DNA from: Fidelibacterota bacterium
GTDB taxonomy: Bacteria > Fidelibacterota > UBA2242 > JAOZSR01
NCBI GenBank assembly: GCA_029939575.1
Contig: JAOZSR010000016.1
Location: forward strand, 1 to 53,569
DNA: 53,569 nucleotides
Direction of reading: 5' to 3'
Each line of letters starts with the position of its first letter. Position 1 is the first letter of the stretch. Below the pieces are notes generated by a model, which ran no database searches, was not told the origin of the DNA, and saw only the letters and a program-made list of their open reading frames with translations. This document shows, one piece after another, positions 1 through 9,762 of the stretch. Position numbers and translations under genes: made by a program.

Positions 1-224
1 TATAGACAAACAAAATATTATAAAAATTATTAGAATGTGGACACATTATGAGTAAAAAATAAGAAGATGTTTACGAAATTAATTGATTAACTAAAAATGC
101 ATCTAAAGATCATTATATTTAACAAAGTGTCCAGCAAAATGTAGCATATTCAAATTATATATACTTCGGATAAATGAAAATCAGAAAAGATGACTTACTT
201 GAATTAATTGTCTGTAAATATATC

Positions 225-253
225 TTGACCTATGGAAAATGATTTCGTAATAT
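225..253 (+). promoter_or_regulatory. Promoter of the first lacI gene with built-in operator
   Basis: A sigma-70-like promoter is readable: -35 TTGACC at 225-230, a 17-nt spacer, and -10 TAATAT at 248-253. The spacer contains GGAAA-ATGA-TTTCG (234-247), an inverted repeat with one mismatched position. The second lacI promoter in this window has the same geometry. Transcription would start near 260, leaving a very short leader before the Shine-Dalgarno at 267-272. Occupancy of the operator would block RNA polymerase, so autorepression is the simplest reading. Confidence 0.7.
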
Positions 254-277
254 TTTCAGTATTAATAGGAAGTGATG

Positions 278-1276
278 ATGTTAACCATTAAAGACATAGC
301 AAAATTAGCCAATTGTTCTCCTTCAACAGTTTCAAAAGCATTGAATGATAAATTTGATGTTAGTGCAAAAACAAAGGTAAAAATTCTTAAAATCGCAACA
401 GAACACAATTTTCATTTTCATAAAATTAAACCCATCAATCAAAAAACTGAAAATATAGGTATTGTATTCAGCCGTGAAGAGAAACCTTTGTCCGGTAATC
501 CATTTTATTCCAGAGTATTGGAAGGTATTGAAGGTGAACTGGTTATAAATAATTACAATCTGATCCTGACATTACTTGTTGAACCATTTAATGGTCAAAC
601 TCCTAAAATGATAAAAGATAAGAAAATTGATGGATTAATTATTGTTGGTGTAATGGATAAAAAATTTATTGGAAGCCTGAAATCCTACAAAATTCCTATA
701 GTATTTGTTGATCCAACTGACTACAATCTTAGTTATAAAAAAGTAATTATTGATAATGAACAAGGTGGGTTTCTGGCAACAAAACATATGATAGAGATGG
801 GGCATAAAAAAATAGCCTTTGTATCCGGAAATCTGGCCAGAGCAAGTTTTTCTCTACGCTATGAAGGATTCAAAAAAGCCATGGCCTTTAATAATATTCC
901 AATAAAGCAGAAGTATGTAAAAGCCGGTGGTATTGAAAATGGTTATGAATATGTTACTGAACTGATAAATCTTGATGATCCACCCACTGCAATATTTTTT
1001 GGTAATGATGCCAATGCTTTACTGGGGTATAAAGCAATAAACGATGCCGGTTTAAAAATTCCAAAGGATATAAGTTTTGTGGGATTTGATGATATTGCCA
1101 TGGCAAAATATTCTGATCCACCACTTAGTACTGTAAAAGTCTACAAAGAAGAGATCGGATCAATTGCTGTGAGGAAATTATTGGATGAGATAAATAATCC
1201 GGAACAAGTAGGGATTCAGATAACTACTATGATGCCGGTAAAATTAGTGAAACGGGAATCTGTTATTAAACTATAA
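278..1276 (+). CDS. LacI-family transcriptional regulator
   Basis: A full-length LacI/GalR repressor of about 332 residues. The N-terminal helix-turn-helix (roughly residues 3-22, TIKDIAKLANCSPSTVSKAL) is followed by a hinge and a periplasmic-binding-protein-like effector domain (about 55-330) with the usual IGIVF, GNDANAL and ISFVGFDDI motifs. Three start codons lie close together (GTG 272, ATG 275, ATG 278); 278 is preferred because it leaves 5 nt after the AGGAAG ribosome-binding site and matches the N-terminus of the paralogue at 10146. The effector is probably a sugar, inferred from the surrounding mannan genes. It sits convergent to the minus-strand receptor unit and is closely related to the regulator at 10146, including almost the same recognition helix, so both may read the same operators. 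Confidence 0.95.
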   Translation: MLTIKDIAKLANCSPSTVSKALNDKFDVSAKTKVKILKIATEHNFHFHKIKPINQKTENIGIVFSREEKPLSGNPFYSRVLEGIEGELVINNYNLILTLLVEPFNGQTPKMIKDKKIDGLIIVGVMDKKFIGSLKSYKIPIVFVDPTDYNLSYKKVIIDNEQGGFLATKHMIEMGHKKIAFVSGNLARASFSLRYEGFKKAMAFNNIPIKQKYVKAGGIENGYEYVTELINLDDPPTAIFFGNDANALLGYKAINDAGLKIPKDISFVGFDDIAMAKYSDPPLSTVKVYKEEIGSIAVRKLLDEINNPEQVGIQITTMMPVKLVKRESVIKL

Positions 1277-1307
1277 AAAATAGATTGATCTAAAGTTATT
1301 AATAAAA

Positions 1308-1338
1308 AAAAAGGCTCACAATAATAGTGAGCCTTTTT
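1308..1338. terminator. Bidirectional intrinsic terminator
   Basis: The inverted repeat GGCTCAC (1313-1319) / GTGAGCC (1327-1333) has a 7-nt loop and is flanked by A-rich sequence on the left and T-rich sequence on the right, giving a 12-bp stem with a U-tract in both directions. It lies between the convergent lacI gene and the lectin lipoprotein gene and should terminate both. Confidence 0.9.
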
Positions 1339-1357
1339 ATGTTAAGGGAGGAGAAAT

Positions 1358-2152
1358 CTATTCTAATTCTAATATAAATCTATAGGGAACATCATCCTGG
1401 TTTTCCCAGAATCCCCAGCGATTGATTACTACAAAATAGTATGGCAGATAATTCTGAATTTCCCTTGGGTGCTTGGTACCCTCTTCAGGTCGCCACCAGT
1501 TAACGAAATCCACTTTTTCACCTGTAATCCATTCATCATTGAAAGCTATATAGGACATTGAGTCATCCCATCTCATTCCCATCCAGGCACTTTCACGAAG
1601 TTCAGCATTTAATGTATTCACAAAATCGTTTTCTTCCTGCGATTGGATTGTCACCAGGTATCCCCCATTTTGTTCACATTCCCATTTTGCTGATCCCCAT
1701 TTGGATTTATTAATGGAATGGAAATAGTTGTGATTTTCAAATTCTCCAATATGGATGAATTTTGTCATATCAGGCCAGAAAAGTACAGTTATTTCAATAG
1801 TTTTTTCACCTTCATTTACTTTGTCTTTTACCGTGATTTCTGCTGTCTGCTCAAGTTCACCAACTGCTTCGATTAACACTTCATCATTTTTATCTGTGGC
1901 TATAATTTTTACGATATTTTCATCAGAAGTGCTCCATTCATATTCCGGAGTTTCATCGGGATCAAAGGTGCTGGCCGTAAGCGCTTTTTGCTGACCGGGG
2001 CCAACAAGCAGGGAATCAATTCCAAGAATTTCAATATTTGTTCGATTAACAAAAACCGGGGCTTTACGTTTTTTCCCAGGCCCGCTTGTGTCTTCGCACT
2101 GCAGGAAAAGTATTACCAATGTCAGTAATAATTTTATCTTAATGTATTTCAT
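1358..2152 (-). CDS. Lipoprotein with C-type-lectin-like domain
   Basis: A 264-aa lipoprotein. The N-terminus has a hydrophobic segment ending in the lipobox LFLQC (Cys19). Residues about 35-125 look like a bacterial Ig-like domain; residues about 130-264 look like a C-type lectin-like domain, with the characteristic pattern of W and G residues (AWMGMRWDD, WITGEKVDFVNW, WGFWENQ near the C-terminus). A good AAGGAG ribosome-binding site precedes the ATG. It is the last gene of a minus-strand unit downstream of a TonB receptor, a large surface protein and a PorV-like barrel, so a surface glycan-binding role is a reasonable inference. C-type-lectin-like folds also bind proteins, so the ligand is not established. 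Confidence 0.8.
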   Translation of the reverse strand: MKYIKIKLLLTLVILFLQCEDTSGPGKKRKAPVFVNRTNIEILGIDSLLVGPGQQKALTASTFDPDETPEYEWSTSDENIVKIIATDKNDEVLIEAVGELEQTAEITVKDKVNEGEKTIEITVLFWPDMTKFIHIGEFENHNYFHSINKSKWGSAKWECEQNGGYLVTIQSQEENDFVNTLNAELRESAWMGMRWDDSMSYIAFNDEWITGEKVDFVNWWRPEEGTKHPREIQNYLPYYFVVINRWGFWENQDDVPYRFILELE

Positions 2153-2194
2153 ATTTTTTTATCTCCTTAATAAGTTTTAATCTTATAAACTCAA

Positions 2195-3271
2195 TTAAAA
2201 CATTATTCCAAAATTATAGGACATTGAATTTCCAAGAATGCCATAACCACGATAAGCAAAATCAAGTTTGATTGCAAATCCCGGAGTAATTGTATTAATC
2301 AAACCAACACCAAAGGTTGGACCATAAACAGCACTATTCATTCTTTCTTTTTCTGAAATGCCTTTGAAACCGCCTCGAAGGAAAAAGTCTCCGGCAACAG
2401 GAATGGTCATTTTGTATTCTGCACCAATATTGACATATTCGTGATTATTATTTGGATGGAGTGCATCGATTGCCAAGGTAATTCTTTGATATTGTGTAAC
2501 ATGTTTATGAGCAGAGATTCCAATTCTAAAAAGCAGTGGCAATTCCCAGGCTGTAAGATTGTACTTACCTGATACATCAGAGTAATTTCCTCCTTCATCT
2601 TTGGAGATATCAATAGGTTCCAAAAGATCCATACCGTCGAATTTCATTCTGGTGCCGTAATTGGAAATACTCATACCAATCTTCAGACCATCTTCACGAT
2701 ATTTTCCAGCGAAAAAATCAGAATGTACAATTGCCCCAAGATCCAATGCCATTGCTCTTCCAGAGGAATGCCAGATATTAGAATTTATATATTTGGCAGA
2801 AGCACCAAAAGCAAACCATTGCACCAACCTACGGGCGAAGGAGATTGTAAAAGCATTATCACTGGCACTATATTTTTCTCCGGTTCCGTCAGGTCTTTCC
2901 AACGTAGTCACATCCATATCATCACCATAACCAAGATGTGTAAATCCCAGCCCTACTGTTCCTATACCCGGAAGAACCAGCCCAACTCCTGCGAATTGCA
3001 TTCCTATATCAGCAATATAAGGTTGGTTGATGAATTTGGCTTCACTTTGACGCATGAATGCCATTCCAGCCGGATTCCAGTAAATTGACATCAAATCCGT
3101 GGTATATGCAACCTGTGCATCACCCATTGCATTTCCTGAGCCACCAAGTCCAATTTCCAGAAAGTTTGCAGTAGTGGTTCCATAACGATATGGTTCCAAT
3201 GCAAAACTTTGGCTGATCCATAAAGAAATCAAAAGGACTATTGAAAATTTTATATTTAGTAGTTTTTTCAT
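2195..3271 (-). CDS. PorV/PorQ-like outer-membrane beta-barrel protein
   Basis: A protein of about 358 aa with a signal peptide (MKKLLNIKFSIVLLISLWIS...) and the hallmarks of the UPF0164/PorV family: an early ATTANFLEIGLGGSGNAMGDA-like segment, a YWNPAGMAF motif, alternating beta-strand pattern, and a C-terminal aromatic residue typical of outer-membrane barrels. The ATG at 3271 is preferred over GTG 3280, because the GTG overlaps the AAAGGTG ribosome-binding site. PorV proteins are the outer-membrane shuttle that hands substrates to the type IX attachment complex in Bacteroidota. Here the gene is embedded with a TonB receptor and a large surface protein, and a paralogue sits in the same company at 17390, so a locus-specific role is likely. 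Confidence 0.85.
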   Translation of the reverse strand: MKKLLNIKFSIVLLISLWISQSFALEPYRYGTTTANFLEIGLGGSGNAMGDAQVAYTTDLMSIYWNPAGMAFMRQSEAKFINQPYIADIGMQFAGVGLVLPGIGTVGLGFTHLGYGDDMDVTTLERPDGTGEKYSASDNAFTISFARRLVQWFAFGASAKYINSNIWHSSGRAMALDLGAIVHSDFFAGKYREDGLKIGMSISNYGTRMKFDGMDLLEPIDISKDEGGNYSDVSGKYNLTAWELPLLFRIGISAHKHVTQYQRITLAIDALHPNNNHEYVNIGAEYKMTIPVAGDFFLRGGFKGISEKERMNSAVYGPTFGVGLINTITPGFAIKLDFAYRGYGILGNSMSYNFGIMF

Positions 3272-3292
3272 TTTATTCACCTTTCAATTCTT

Positions 3293-6200
3293 CTATTTAA
3301 TAATTCCAAACTTGCCGACTTTTTCTTTGCCGGTTCGTTTATCTTTTACATGATAAATGTACATTCCGGCTGCTATTTCCAATCCTTCACTTGTCAAAAG
3401 ATCCCAATGGATTGCTCCGGTTGAAAAGTCACCTAATCCACCAAAATCTACAAGACCATCTTCCGGAGCATGTATTGTTTTCACAAGTACACCACTAACA
3501 GTAAAAATTTTGATAGTGCATTCTGTTGGAATGTGAGTAAACATAATTCTGCGTTTCTGATTTAATTGGGTGTTGGATACAGCCGGCTCCATCATGTTCG
3601 TACCGACGTATGGATTTGGAACAACCTTGATGTCATTCATGTTATCTTTTAGTTTTTTTTCATCAATAGAATCTTTGGCACTGGCAGTAAAAGTGATATA
3701 GTCATCACCACCAAATGGACGGTTGAAAGTTACTTTGTAAACATCATTGGGTAATGGCAAATCCGCTTCACTTGTTGCATTATGAAAATCCATGTGAAAA
3801 ATAGTTCCACATAGCGAAATATTGGTGCCACGAGGTCCGATAATGAATTGATCTTCAATGAGATCAACCAATCGGTTTCCATTTAAGTCCCAGCAAATCA
3901 CCGCCATGCGTTCATATTCTCCGGTAACTGAATCTGGTGGAAAACTACGATTTTCAACATAAAAATTGAATTTTGTGATCTGTGGGTTGAGGCATTCGGC
4001 AAATACATCAATGGATTCACCTTCAGGAGTTTTTGGATGTCCACCGTATACCGAAACAATGTTACCACTGTGTATAGCTTCTTCAGTAAAGATTATATAA
4101 TAATCCCATGGTGCACGGATTGCATCACGTTCATAAAACTCAATATTGATTGGAGAATTTCCTGTCAACCACCCGCATGCTTCAGGATTAAGTGATGATG
4201 TGAGAGAACTCATTTTTACTTTCAGTCTGATTCCATCAAAAATGTCTGAGTATTTGCCACCTTCATTGATTGGTAAGTGGTAAAAATTTCTGTCAGGATC
4301 GATATATTGTGATAGCATAGTATTGTAATTATTTGGAATAAGACTACCAAATGCGTTTTCTACAAGTCTATCTTCGAAAACCAAGGTCATGCCACCATTA
4401 GTAATATCATATACAGAAACACCGGATGCAGTAAATAGTGTTCCACGATCTTCATAGAACTTGATTGCTTCTTTCATCTCCGGATAAATGATACTGTTCA
4501 GAGTTGAAGTATGAAAATTCACTTTGTAGGTATGATCTTTTTTTACATTGTCATTCACTATAACTTCAGGGATAATTTCTCCGGTTCCCATTACTAATCC
4601 GGAATAATCAACATCTGCACTGCTACTGTTTGATATACCCGCAGGATCAGAACCGGGAGTTACAATTGCTACATTTTTGCCAATAAATTTTACTGTTTCA
4701 GATTCATCAAGTTCGATTACGGAATTGTTTTCTGAAGGTCCGATTCCATATTTTTCATCACTGAGATTAGCAATATTTCCACTGGAGATTCTTTCAGGTG
4801 AAATACCATAATCATAAGCCACAAGCGCATAGTAATAGGTTCTTCCATTTTGTACTGTAGAATCAACAAAGGAGTGGGAAATTCCAGTATCATTACCAAG
4901 ATAATATCCAGCACCATCTTTCAATGCAAAATCTGTAAAGCCTTTTATACTATTGATTTTATCACATTGGAAAATTGGTTTTTTGTAAGTTGGTGTTCCA
5001 TAACCATCTGTAATAAGTTCTGCATCAGCAAAATATTTATCAGTTGCACGAAAAACTTTATATCCTTCGAAATCATTCTCTCCTTGTAAGAATGGTTCAC
5101 GAGTTAGTTGATCAGAACGATTGTCCCAGGTCAGGATTACATGTCCATCTCTGGGAGTTGCTGTCAGTGTAGGCATTTCTGGTGGTTGTGCAAATCGATA
5201 ATCTTTTTCGTAAATGATCTGTACAGTTTTTTTCAATTGAAAAAGTGCCGGAGCAGAATGGTTGGAACTGATCAAACCGGTCTGATCTTCAAAGGAATGC
5301 AATTCCGCCATAGATATACGTTCTGTACGTCCTTTGTAAAGAGGAAATACACCGGAAGCAAAGACTTCAGCAAGATTAGTAATATCTGATGATGACAACG
5401 ACATTGAATCACTACTGGTTAAATTCCACATTGATTCATCATTACGAAACCAGTGGTTATAAGGAACAACATGTTCAGGAACTTTAAAAAGTCTGAATGT
5501 GGTCAAACCAAGCATATCTGATTCTGAAATATCTACTGTACCAAAATTTGGTTCTGAACCTATACCCTCTTCAAAATCAGGTTTGTGGTTACATTCAGTT
5601 CCATTGGCGTCTGGGCCATTATAGTTCAGGTCAGCAGGTCCAACGCCATCAGTACCAATATCATCTCCGGCATATTCATCTGTATCATAGACTCCATTTC
5701 CATTGGCGTCAATTCCGTCAACCCAATCCTGATCTTCATCAGCATCCCAGTGCTCTTTTAAATCTGATTCTTCGTATCCATAATATTCCAGAAATTTGTT
5801 TAAATCAGTAATCCCATCATAGGGTCCGATTTTGGCTGTGGCAATATTATCACGAGCTTCATCTGTAAGACCGTCAGCATCATTATCTATATTATCATTG
5901 GAAATGCCGGGAGATTCGAGGTACGCAAAACCCTGGATTCCGGCTTTCAGACCACCAAGCCCAACACCATCTTTGTCCCAGGCATAGGAAAGGTTAAAAG
6001 GTGCTTCACGAAAATAGGCATCTTCACCAAGTTCATCGCCACCAATATTATTATCTACCCAATATCCAAATGTCATTTCCGGAAGATCATAATCAGAAAT
6101 ATTAGCAATAGTGTATTCCCAGAAAACCGCATCTCTGGCGTGAGCATTGTTCCATTGGAAACCACGCATTTCTACACGTACGCCAATTCCGCCCCAGGGA

Positions 6201-6922
6201 GCACCTCGTTGTGTTGTGATGTCTTGCTTCTTATCACCGATATAAACACCTGGACGAGGATAATATTTAACAGGAGCATCTTCTACAAGATTTTCCTGGT
6301 CTTGAGCATCATTGGCTACTACAAAGGATTCCAGATCGGCATAAGTTACACCACGACCAAATCTTCCATTCCATTCTCCGGCCCATTTTAGTTGTGAGCC
6401 AGATGCAGGCCAACCAATTGTTGGCCATGAATTATTATCATTGCTGAGTGCCGGTGTTTCGCTATTAATATTTGAATAACCATCAGCAGGATGAAGTCCC
6501 CATTCGATAGTACCGGTGGGGTCCATATCCATTTCTTCACGATAGTTTGTCTGGCTATAAAATAGTTCATTGATCGTATATCCCTGAGCGACATAGCGAG
6601 AGATATTTGCTTCACCTTCAATAGGTATCGAATCTCCGGCAATATAGATATGTGCACCGAGCATTAGCCCAATACCATCATTCATTTTGGTTCCCTGGTT
6701 ATTATTTGGCCAACGAGATGCATCAGGTAGAGGCCAATCACCAAGTTCAGTATTATTTTTGAATGCGATCAGAACACGGTTTCCGGTCATTCTGCCGAGA
6801 CGTTCCAGGTTTGGATCTCCGGCTGTATCGTCAGGTCCATTGTATCGCTTGCCCTGACCCCACAATGATATAACCATGATTAAGACCAATATAAGGCTGT
6901 ATAAATTTTTTAATCTTTTCAT
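3293..6922 (-). CDS. Large secreted surface protein with FN3 and variant C-terminal sorting domain
   Basis: About 1209 aa with a signal peptide and no lipobox. A conserved N-terminal half (with RGFQWNNAHARDAVFWEY near residue 255 and a DNDADG calcium-type motif near 346) is followed by a fibronectin-type-III domain from about residue 580 and a C-terminal beta-sandwich from about 1100 that opens with KVVPNPYV and ends in GKFGIIK. This resembles the FlgD-like/Por sorting tail but with a variant signature. It is a paralogue of the 1196-aa protein at 18428, and both lie between a TonB receptor and a PorV-like gene. ATG 6922 has a better distance (9 nt) to AGAGGA than ATG 6928 (3 nt). The function is not known; a surface partner of the receptor, possibly filling the SusD role, is inference. 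Confidence 0.8.
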   Translation of the reverse strand: MKRLKNLYSLILVLIMVISLWGQGKRYNGPDDTAGDPNLERLGRMTGNRVLIAFKNNTELGDWPLPDASRWPNNNQGTKMNDGIGLMLGAHIYIAGDSIPIEGEANISRYVAQGYTINELFYSQTNYREEMDMDPTGTIEWGLHPADGYSNINSETPALSNDNNSWPTIGWPASGSQLKWAGEWNGRFGRGVTYADLESFVVANDAQDQENLVEDAPVKYYPRPGVYIGDKKQDITTQRGAPWGGIGVRVEMRGFQWNNAHARDAVFWEYTIANISDYDLPEMTFGYWVDNNIGGDELGEDAYFREAPFNLSYAWDKDGVGLGGLKAGIQGFAYLESPGISNDNIDNDADGLTDEARDNIATAKIGPYDGITDLNKFLEYYGYEESDLKEHWDADEDQDWVDGIDANGNGVYDTDEYAGDDIGTDGVGPADLNYNGPDANGTECNHKPDFEEGIGSEPNFGTVDISESDMLGLTTFRLFKVPEHVVPYNHWFRNDESMWNLTSSDSMSLSSSDITNLAEVFASGVFPLYKGRTERISMAELHSFEDQTGLISSNHSAPALFQLKKTVQIIYEKDYRFAQPPEMPTLTATPRDGHVILTWDNRSDQLTREPFLQGENDFEGYKVFRATDKYFADAELITDGYGTPTYKKPIFQCDKINSIKGFTDFALKDGAGYYLGNDTGISHSFVDSTVQNGRTYYYALVAYDYGISPERISSGNIANLSDEKYGIGPSENNSVIELDESETVKFIGKNVAIVTPGSDPAGISNSSSADVDYSGLVMGTGEIIPEVIVNDNVKKDHTYKVNFHTSTLNSIIYPEMKEAIKFYEDRGTLFTASGVSVYDITNGGMTLVFEDRLVENAFGSLIPNNYNTMLSQYIDPDRNFYHLPINEGGKYSDIFDGIRLKVKMSSLTSSLNPEACGWLTGNSPINIEFYERDAIRAPWDYYIIFTEEAIHSGNIVSVYGGHPKTPEGESIDVFAECLNPQITKFNFYVENRSFPPDSVTGEYERMAVICWDLNGNRLVDLIEDQFIIGPRGTNISLCGTIFHMDFHNATSEADLPLPNDVYKVTFNRPFGGDDYITFTASAKDSIDEKKLKDNMNDIKVVPNPYVGTNMMEPAVSNTQLNQKRRIMFTHIPTECTIKIFTVSGVLVKTIHAPEDGLVDFGGLGDFSTGAIHWDLLTSEGLEIAAGMYIYHVKDKRTGKEKVGKFGIIK

Positions 6923-6942
6923 ATTCATCTATCCTCTTATTA

Positions 6943-9624
6943 TCAGAAGTTAATTTCCAGACCAACTTTGATCTGTCTTGGAACTGAATAGGCATTAGGA
7001 TAGAAGATTCGTTCATCATAAGTGACAAAATCAGCTTTGTGTGCTAATCTATCTTCATCTCTGATAATTGCCTGGTTGGCTTTTCCTGTGTTACCATTTA
7101 CCCAACTTTCATTGAGACGATCAAATAAGTTATAAACTTGTACTTTCAATTTCATATTGAGTCCAAACATTTTTGCAAAATTGTAATAGGCTTTCAAATC
7201 AGTGCTGAAAGTCTGAGGTTTGTAACTGTTGTTTGGCATTAGGTTGATTCTTGCAAGTTTATTATCGGAAATTGGACTCCATGTATATACGCCACCACTT
7301 CCATAGAATGATGTCAATGTAACACCATACTTTTTGGTATTATATCCTAGAGTAACATTCAGAGTATGTCGCTGATCCCAACTCATAGCAATTAATGTAG
7401 GAACCGGATCCTGACTATCACCAGCCCGATTAAATGTAAATTGAGGATTGTCAGCATTACCACGAGTATATTGTAATGTATAATTCATATTTAGATAAAT
7501 GCCATTTAAACTTGCGTTGTATTTCAATTCCAATCCACGTGCATTACCATAGTCTTTGTTACCGTAAAGTCCAAACCAGACATTGTTATAAGTCTGTACC
7601 ATGTTTACAGTGGAAAGATTATAAATATCTTTATAGAATAGTGCCACTTCGAAATCCATGAAATTATTTATTTCCATCCAGTAACCAACTTCATAGTTAA
7701 CAGTTTTTTCAGGAAGAACTTTTGGATTTCCTACAACTGTTTCGTAGGATGTTGTACCAATTACATAGGAATTATTCTGATACATCGTACTGAAAGGTGG
7801 AAACTGTGTGAAGTGACCATAACTGAATCTCAATAATGCAGAATTTCCTAATTGGTATCCAAGACCAAATCTTGGCGAAAAAGAAGTTTTAACATTGGCG
7901 TCAGGATATTCAGACATCTTTTCAGGATTGTCTGGAAAGTCCAACTGGTTTCCAGGATTTCGTGGTTGGGTTGGATATATTGTATTAGGATCAAAATATT
8001 CATAACGAAGTCCAATATTCAATGTCATTTCATCGAATTCCATTTTATCCTGGATATATGCAGAAATTTCAACAGGTTGTTTGTCATACATATCAGTATA
8101 TATTGTAGAATCGGGAAGAATTTCCGGTCTATAGAAAATTGGATATGCTTCAAGAGGTGTGTTTCTGTAGATATTTAAAATTCTTCGATTTTTTACATTG
8201 AAATCATGTGCAGTATAGAGAACACCCATTTTGAAACTGTGTTGTTGATTTGCCTGCCAGGTGAGGTCAAATTTTGCATCACGTTTAATGGTTTCAGAAA
8301 TATTGTGTTGTTTATCCTGACCTCCTGTATAAAATCCTGTATAACTGGTACCATTTAGGAAAGAATCATGAATGTATCTGGCATCTAATGGATCTTCGTA
8401 TACATACCATCCGCTGGTGTTAGAAATCTGCGAAAGTTTGATTTCGTAAAAAGCCTTTCTGGAAAAAGGATGGTTGAATTTTAATGTAAACATGTCTGAA
8501 CTACGATGTGAAACAGGTTTTCCATCAGGATTGTACATATAATCATGATCATAATTATGCCACTCATCTTCATTTTTCAGATAGAGTAATGATGTTCTGG
8601 TTGAGCCTAATCTCAATGTCAATTTCCCTGACAAATTGAGATTTTCACTACGGTTCATATTTACATATTCATCATTACCGGTATGTTCAGAATAATAGCT
8701 ATCAGGATAACCTGAGAAATCACTAAGATTGTCTACTTCAAATCTATTAATTCCAATAAGATGGTTTTGAGCATTTTGATAACGGGCATTGACAAAAAAA
8801 AAGAGACGATCTTTCAAAATCGGACCATCGAGATATGCACGGTAATCCTGATTTCTTGCAATTTCAGTATTATCGAGGTTTTTCCAAATATCATCATTAC
8901 CGGTGTAGTAATTTCCAAGATAACCAGATAATGAGCCGTGAAATTCATTGCTACCATCTTTTGTAACAAGGTTTACAACACCTGACATTGCTTTTCCATA
9001 TTCAGCGTTGAATGTGCCTGTGATTACTTCCATGTCCTGAACAGCATCAACATTCATTTCTATTGACTTACCCCTGTTTAGTGCATTGTCGATTTGCATA
9101 CCATCGATCATATAGGAAACTTCACCGGAACGACCACCACGAAAGTGACCATTTACAACGCCGGCTTGCATGTTGACGATCTGGCCAACACTTTCAACTG
9201 GTAGTAAAGCCATATCTTCTGATGAAACATTTCTGATTGAACCGGTTTGGTCCTTCTTCGTAGCAACACGGTTAGCTGAAACAATGACTGCTTCACCTTT
9301 GATTACTTCAGTTCTAAGATCTGCATTGATTTGAGTTGTTCTGCCGATTGATACATCCAGATTTTCAACAGTCAATTTTGCGTAACCCATCATCTGGATA
9401 CTTACATTATAAATACCTGGAGGGACATTTAAAATATAGAACCTGCCATTGGAATCAGTAGCTGCTCCCAATGCTAAACCTTCGATTAAAACATTAGCAC
9501 CTATGAGGGGCTCGTTTGTCATTTCATCATTTACAGTTCCGGAAATCTTTCCGGTTGTCGCTGCGAATGAAATACTGATGAAAATACAAAGGAGGATAAA
9601 TGCCAATAAAACCCTGTGCTTCAT
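6943..9624 (-). CDS. TonB-dependent receptor with carboxypeptidase-regulatory-like domain
   Basis: An 893-aa outer-membrane receptor. After a signal peptide (about 1-21) comes a CarboxypepD_reg-like beta-sandwich (about 24-110, with YILNVPPGIYNVSIQMMGY), then a plug domain (about 130-225, with GHFRGGRSGEVSYMIDGMQI and TFNAEYGKAMSGVVNLVTKDG), then a 22-strand-type barrel to the C-terminal aromatic residue. This architecture belongs to the SusC-like/Oar-like group, which imports glycans or peptides through TonB. An AAGGAAGAGG ribosome-binding site precedes the ATG. It is the first gene of the minus-strand unit, and a CGAAA-N4-TTTCG operator lies 65-78 nt upstream, which points to LacI control. 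The substrate is not fixed by the sequence; a mannan or related oligosaccharide is inferred from the neighbourhood. Confidence 0.92.
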   Translation of the reverse strand: MKHRVLLAFILLCIFISISFAATTGKISGTVNDEMTNEPLIGANVLIEGLALGAATDSNGRFYILNVPPGIYNVSIQMMGYAKLTVENLDVSIGRTTQINADLRTEVIKGEAVIVSANRVATKKDQTGSIRNVSSEDMALLPVESVGQIVNMQAGVVNGHFRGGRSGEVSYMIDGMQIDNALNRGKSIEMNVDAVQDMEVITGTFNAEYGKAMSGVVNLVTKDGSNEFHGSLSGYLGNYYTGNDDIWKNLDNTEIARNQDYRAYLDGPILKDRLFFFVNARYQNAQNHLIGINRFEVDNLSDFSGYPDSYYSEHTGNDEYVNMNRSENLNLSGKLTLRLGSTRTSLLYLKNEDEWHNYDHDYMYNPDGKPVSHRSSDMFTLKFNHPFSRKAFYEIKLSQISNTSGWYVYEDPLDARYIHDSFLNGTSYTGFYTGGQDKQHNISETIKRDAKFDLTWQANQQHSFKMGVLYTAHDFNVKNRRILNIYRNTPLEAYPIFYRPEILPDSTIYTDMYDKQPVEISAYIQDKMEFDEMTLNIGLRYEYFDPNTIYPTQPRNPGNQLDFPDNPEKMSEYPDANVKTSFSPRFGLGYQLGNSALLRFSYGHFTQFPPFSTMYQNNSYVIGTTSYETVVGNPKVLPEKTVNYEVGYWMEINNFMDFEVALFYKDIYNLSTVNMVQTYNNVWFGLYGNKDYGNARGLELKYNASLNGIYLNMNYTLQYTRGNADNPQFTFNRAGDSQDPVPTLIAMSWDQRHTLNVTLGYNTKKYGVTLTSFYGSGGVYTWSPISDNKLARINLMPNNSYKPQTFSTDLKAYYNFAKMFGLNMKLKVQVYNLFDRLNESWVNGNTGKANQAIIRDEDRLAHKADFVTYDERIFYPNAYSVPRQIKVGLEINF

Positions 9625-9688
9625 AACCTCTTCCTTATTATTTAGTATTCTAATGTTAAAGTAATTTTTTCTGATATTTACTGTTTTT

Positions 9689-9702
9689 CGAAACTATTTT
9701 CG
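9689..9702. promoter_or_regulatory. LacI-type operator upstream of the minus-strand TonB receptor
   Basis: CGAAA-CTAT-TTTCG is a perfect 5-4-5 inverted repeat with the same arms and spacing as the operator in the lacI2 promoter. It lies between the receptor start (9624) and a possible minus-strand promoter (TTGCTT, 16 nt, TAATTT on the minus strand, just upstream of the operator), so a bound repressor would sit at the transcription start. The promoter assignment is weak; the operator match is strong. Confidence 0.65.
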
Positions 9703-9723
9703 TAAATTAGCAAAGTTTAAAGT

Positions 9724-9762
9724 AAAAGCAAATGAAATTTTATAAGAATTTTATTTGCTTTT
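9724..9762. repeat. Long AT-rich inverted repeat (18-bp arms)
   Basis: The arms 9724-9741 and 9745-9762 pair over 18 positions around a 3-nt loop, with AAAAGCAAAT and ATTTGCTTTT as the perfect outer 10 bp and two G-T positions inside. A run of T follows on the plus strand. It lies upstream of the TonB receptor operator and could be a terminator-like hairpin against antisense read-through or a protein-binding dyad. Confidence 0.6.

Noticed and set aside
38-133. TGGACAC (38-44) and GTGTCCA (127-133) as possible insertion-sequence ends
   Set aside because: Only 7 bp, no transposase or target duplication nearby.
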